Origin: an uncultured Rhodopila sp.
GTDB lineage: Bacteria; Pseudomonadota; Alphaproteobacteria; Acetobacterales; Acetobacteraceae
Reading direction: 5' to 3'
Assembly (NCBI RefSeq): GCF_903944925.1
Contig: NZ_CAJATU010000199.1
Coordinates: 1-64,000 of the forward strand
Length of the DNA stretch: 64,000 bases
Below are positions 63,038 to 64,000 of the stretch, piece after piece. The position numbers and the translations under genes are program-made. Below the pieces are notes generated by a model. That model saw nothing but the letters and a program-made list of their open reading frames with translations. It had not been told where the DNA came from and did no database searches. Numbering within the stretch: position 1 is the stretch's first letter; each line of letters starts with the position of its first letter.

Positions 63038-64000
63038 TCAGCCGAACGCCGCTCTGATCCGCGCCCAGTCCTCGATTGCCGCTTCCTGCCCGGGCACAAG
63101 CTGCACCGTGAACTGGGTATAGCCGGCGTCGCGCAGGGCGCCGATGCGCGCCACAAGATCGGGTTCGGTGCCGGTGAACGTGGTCCGGCGGATCATCGCC
63201 GCGGTGACGAACGGCCGCTCGATGTCCTTCACCGTCATCAGGTGGCCGCGGTGGTTGGCCAGGTAGCGGGCGTCCGCCGGCTCGAAGCGCTTCGCCAGTT
63301 CGACGTAGCCCGCCACCGCTTCGGCCAGGGCCTCCGGCACCGGGGAGGTGTTGGGCAGGCCTGACATCGCCTCATCCGCCGCACGGTGCAGCAGCACGGC
63401 GGCGCGCGGGCCGGCCTGCGCCATGGCCCGATCGCTGTCGGCCGCCTCGTTCGGTTGCAGCACGCAGCCGAGGGCGAACGCCACCGCCGTCAGGTCGATG
63501 ATGTCGTTGCCGCCCTTGTCCCAGCTTTCGCGCATCGCCTGCATGGCGGCGACGCCGGTTTCCACATCCCCGACAAAATTCAGCCACCCCGCCCCCAATC
63601 TCGCCGTCAGCGATCGGCCCCTCGGCCCGTACGCCGAGATATGCAGACGCACCTCGTCGCGCAGGTTGATCAGCTTCAGTTCGGGGTTGAGGAAGGTGAT
63701 CTTGCGGTGCTTGCCCTCGATCTCGAAGTCGGGCGCCTCGCCCTCCAGCAGGGCCATGACGACGCGGATGTATTCCTCCATGTCGCCCTGCTTCATCGCG
63801 CCGAGGCCCATGGTCCGCCGCCCGGTGAAGCCGGTGCCGACGCCGAAATCGATCCGCCCGGGGGCGAGCCGGTTGAGCGTGGCGAAGGCATTGGCGGCAA
63901 CCGGGGCGATGCGGTTGGTCGGGATCAGCACACCGGTGCCGAGGCGGATGCGCGAGGTCTGCACCGCTGCCGCGCCCATGGCGACGAAGCAATCGGCGCA
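63038..64000 (-). CDS. LLM class flavin-dependent oxidoreductase (5' end beyond window)
   Basis: At least 320 residues of a bacterial luciferase-like monooxygenase. The frame stays open to the window edge, so the start lies outside, although an in-frame ATG exists at 63979. Seen: RLGTGVLIPTNRIAPVAANAFATL, the FGVGTGFTGRRTMGLG loop of F420/FMN barrel enzymes and SRTAR-like LTARLGAGWLNFVG (motifs quoted in part). It converges on znuA with a 10-bp gap. Oxidises an unknown small organic compound. Confidence 0.88.
   Translation of the reverse strand, partial: CADCFVAMGAAAVQTSRIRLGTGVLIPTNRIAPVAANAFATLNRLAPGRIDFGVGTGFTGRRTMGLGAMKQGDMEEYIRVVMALLEGEAPDFEIEGKHRKITFLNPELKLINLRDEVRLHISAYGPRGRSLTARLGAGWLNFVGDVETGVAAMQAMRESWDKGGNDIIDLTAVAFALGCVLQPNEAADSDRAMAQAGPRAAVLLHRAADEAMSGLPNTSPVPEALAEAVAGYVELAKRFEPADARYLANHRGHLMTVKDIERPFVTAAMIRRTTFTGTEPDLVARIGALRDAGYTQFTVQLVPGQEAAIEDWARIRAAFG

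Noticed and set aside
1-64000. CRISPR arrays, insertion sequences, prophage genes, tRNA and rRNA
   Set aside because: Looked for regularly spaced repeats, transposase motifs, phage structural genes and cloverleaf or rRNA sequences; none seen.

Overview
The window reads as chromosome of a GC-rich alphaproteobacterium, most likely an Acetobacteraceae/Rhodospirillales heterotroph. The support is the high GC content, an alphaproteobacterial LexA operator (GAAC-N7-GAAC) upstream of lexA, the moeA-lexA gene order, a free-standing rpsD, a Zur-type palindrome upstream of a znuA-like gene, and protein styles typical of that group (many CaiB/BaiF CoA-transferases, class III PHA synthase). The genus assignment is inference. 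I saw no rRNA, tRNA, CRISPR array, insertion sequence or prophage.

Layout. 0.2-6.7 kb: a small DUF4926-like protein, then CoA-thioester catabolism genes (acyl-CoA dehydrogenase, quinone oxidoreductase, DUF35 protein plus thiolase, CoA-transferase). A Crp/Fnr regulator diverges from these and faces an FNR-like box. 6.7-11.9 kb: an Asp-box beta-propeller, a ThDP enzyme, an MFS exporter and a threonine-aldolase-like PLP enzyme. 11.9-28.7 kb: one very tight run of 15 minus-strand genes. It encodes import of a shikimate/quinate-type acid (MHS transporter) and its conversion to protocatechuate (AroE-like dehydrogenase, AroQ, QuiC-type 3-dehydroshikimate dehydratase). Ring cleavage and the next beta-ketoadipate steps follow (PcaH, PcaG, PcaB, PcaD), then a class III PHA synthase pair (PhaE, PhaC), an SDR, an acyl-CoA ligase, a FadB-type enzyme and a solute-binding protein. 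The run thus reads as plant-acid uptake, aromatic ring opening, acyl-CoA formation and carbon storage, although pcaC, pcaIJ and pcaF are absent. 29.1-30.1 kb: a decayed locus in which a MaoC dehydratase tail and a CoA-transferase head are joined to a beheaded, frameshifted aroE.

30.3-40.2 kb: housekeeping and envelope genes (DedA, rpsD with promoter and leader hairpin, SDR, ABC exporter, CoA-transferase, GT61 glycosyltransferase, DUF2147, TPR protein, RlpA). 40.7-45.6 kb: an EmrAB-OprM type drug efflux operon diverging from its TetR regulator, with a 19-bp palindrome between them. 45.8-54.2 kb: a nucleotidyltransferase remnant, a hybrid histidine kinase, a 949-residue fusion corresponding to three HcnABC-type dehydrogenase subunits, an amidase and a polysaccharide deacetylase. 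54.3-64 kb: DUF2272 protein, moeA, lexA, TspO-like protein, NUDIX, MOSC, an acyl-CoA ligase, a YgjP-like metallopeptidase, znuA behind a Zur box, and a flavin monooxygenase cut by the window edge.

The most unusual whole-window signal is the palindrome GCCGATCGGC. It occurs 16 times, where roughly 0.2 copies would be expected by a hand estimate from base composition. It lies in genes and in intergenic gaps alike and resembles the cyanobacterial HIP1 phenomenon.
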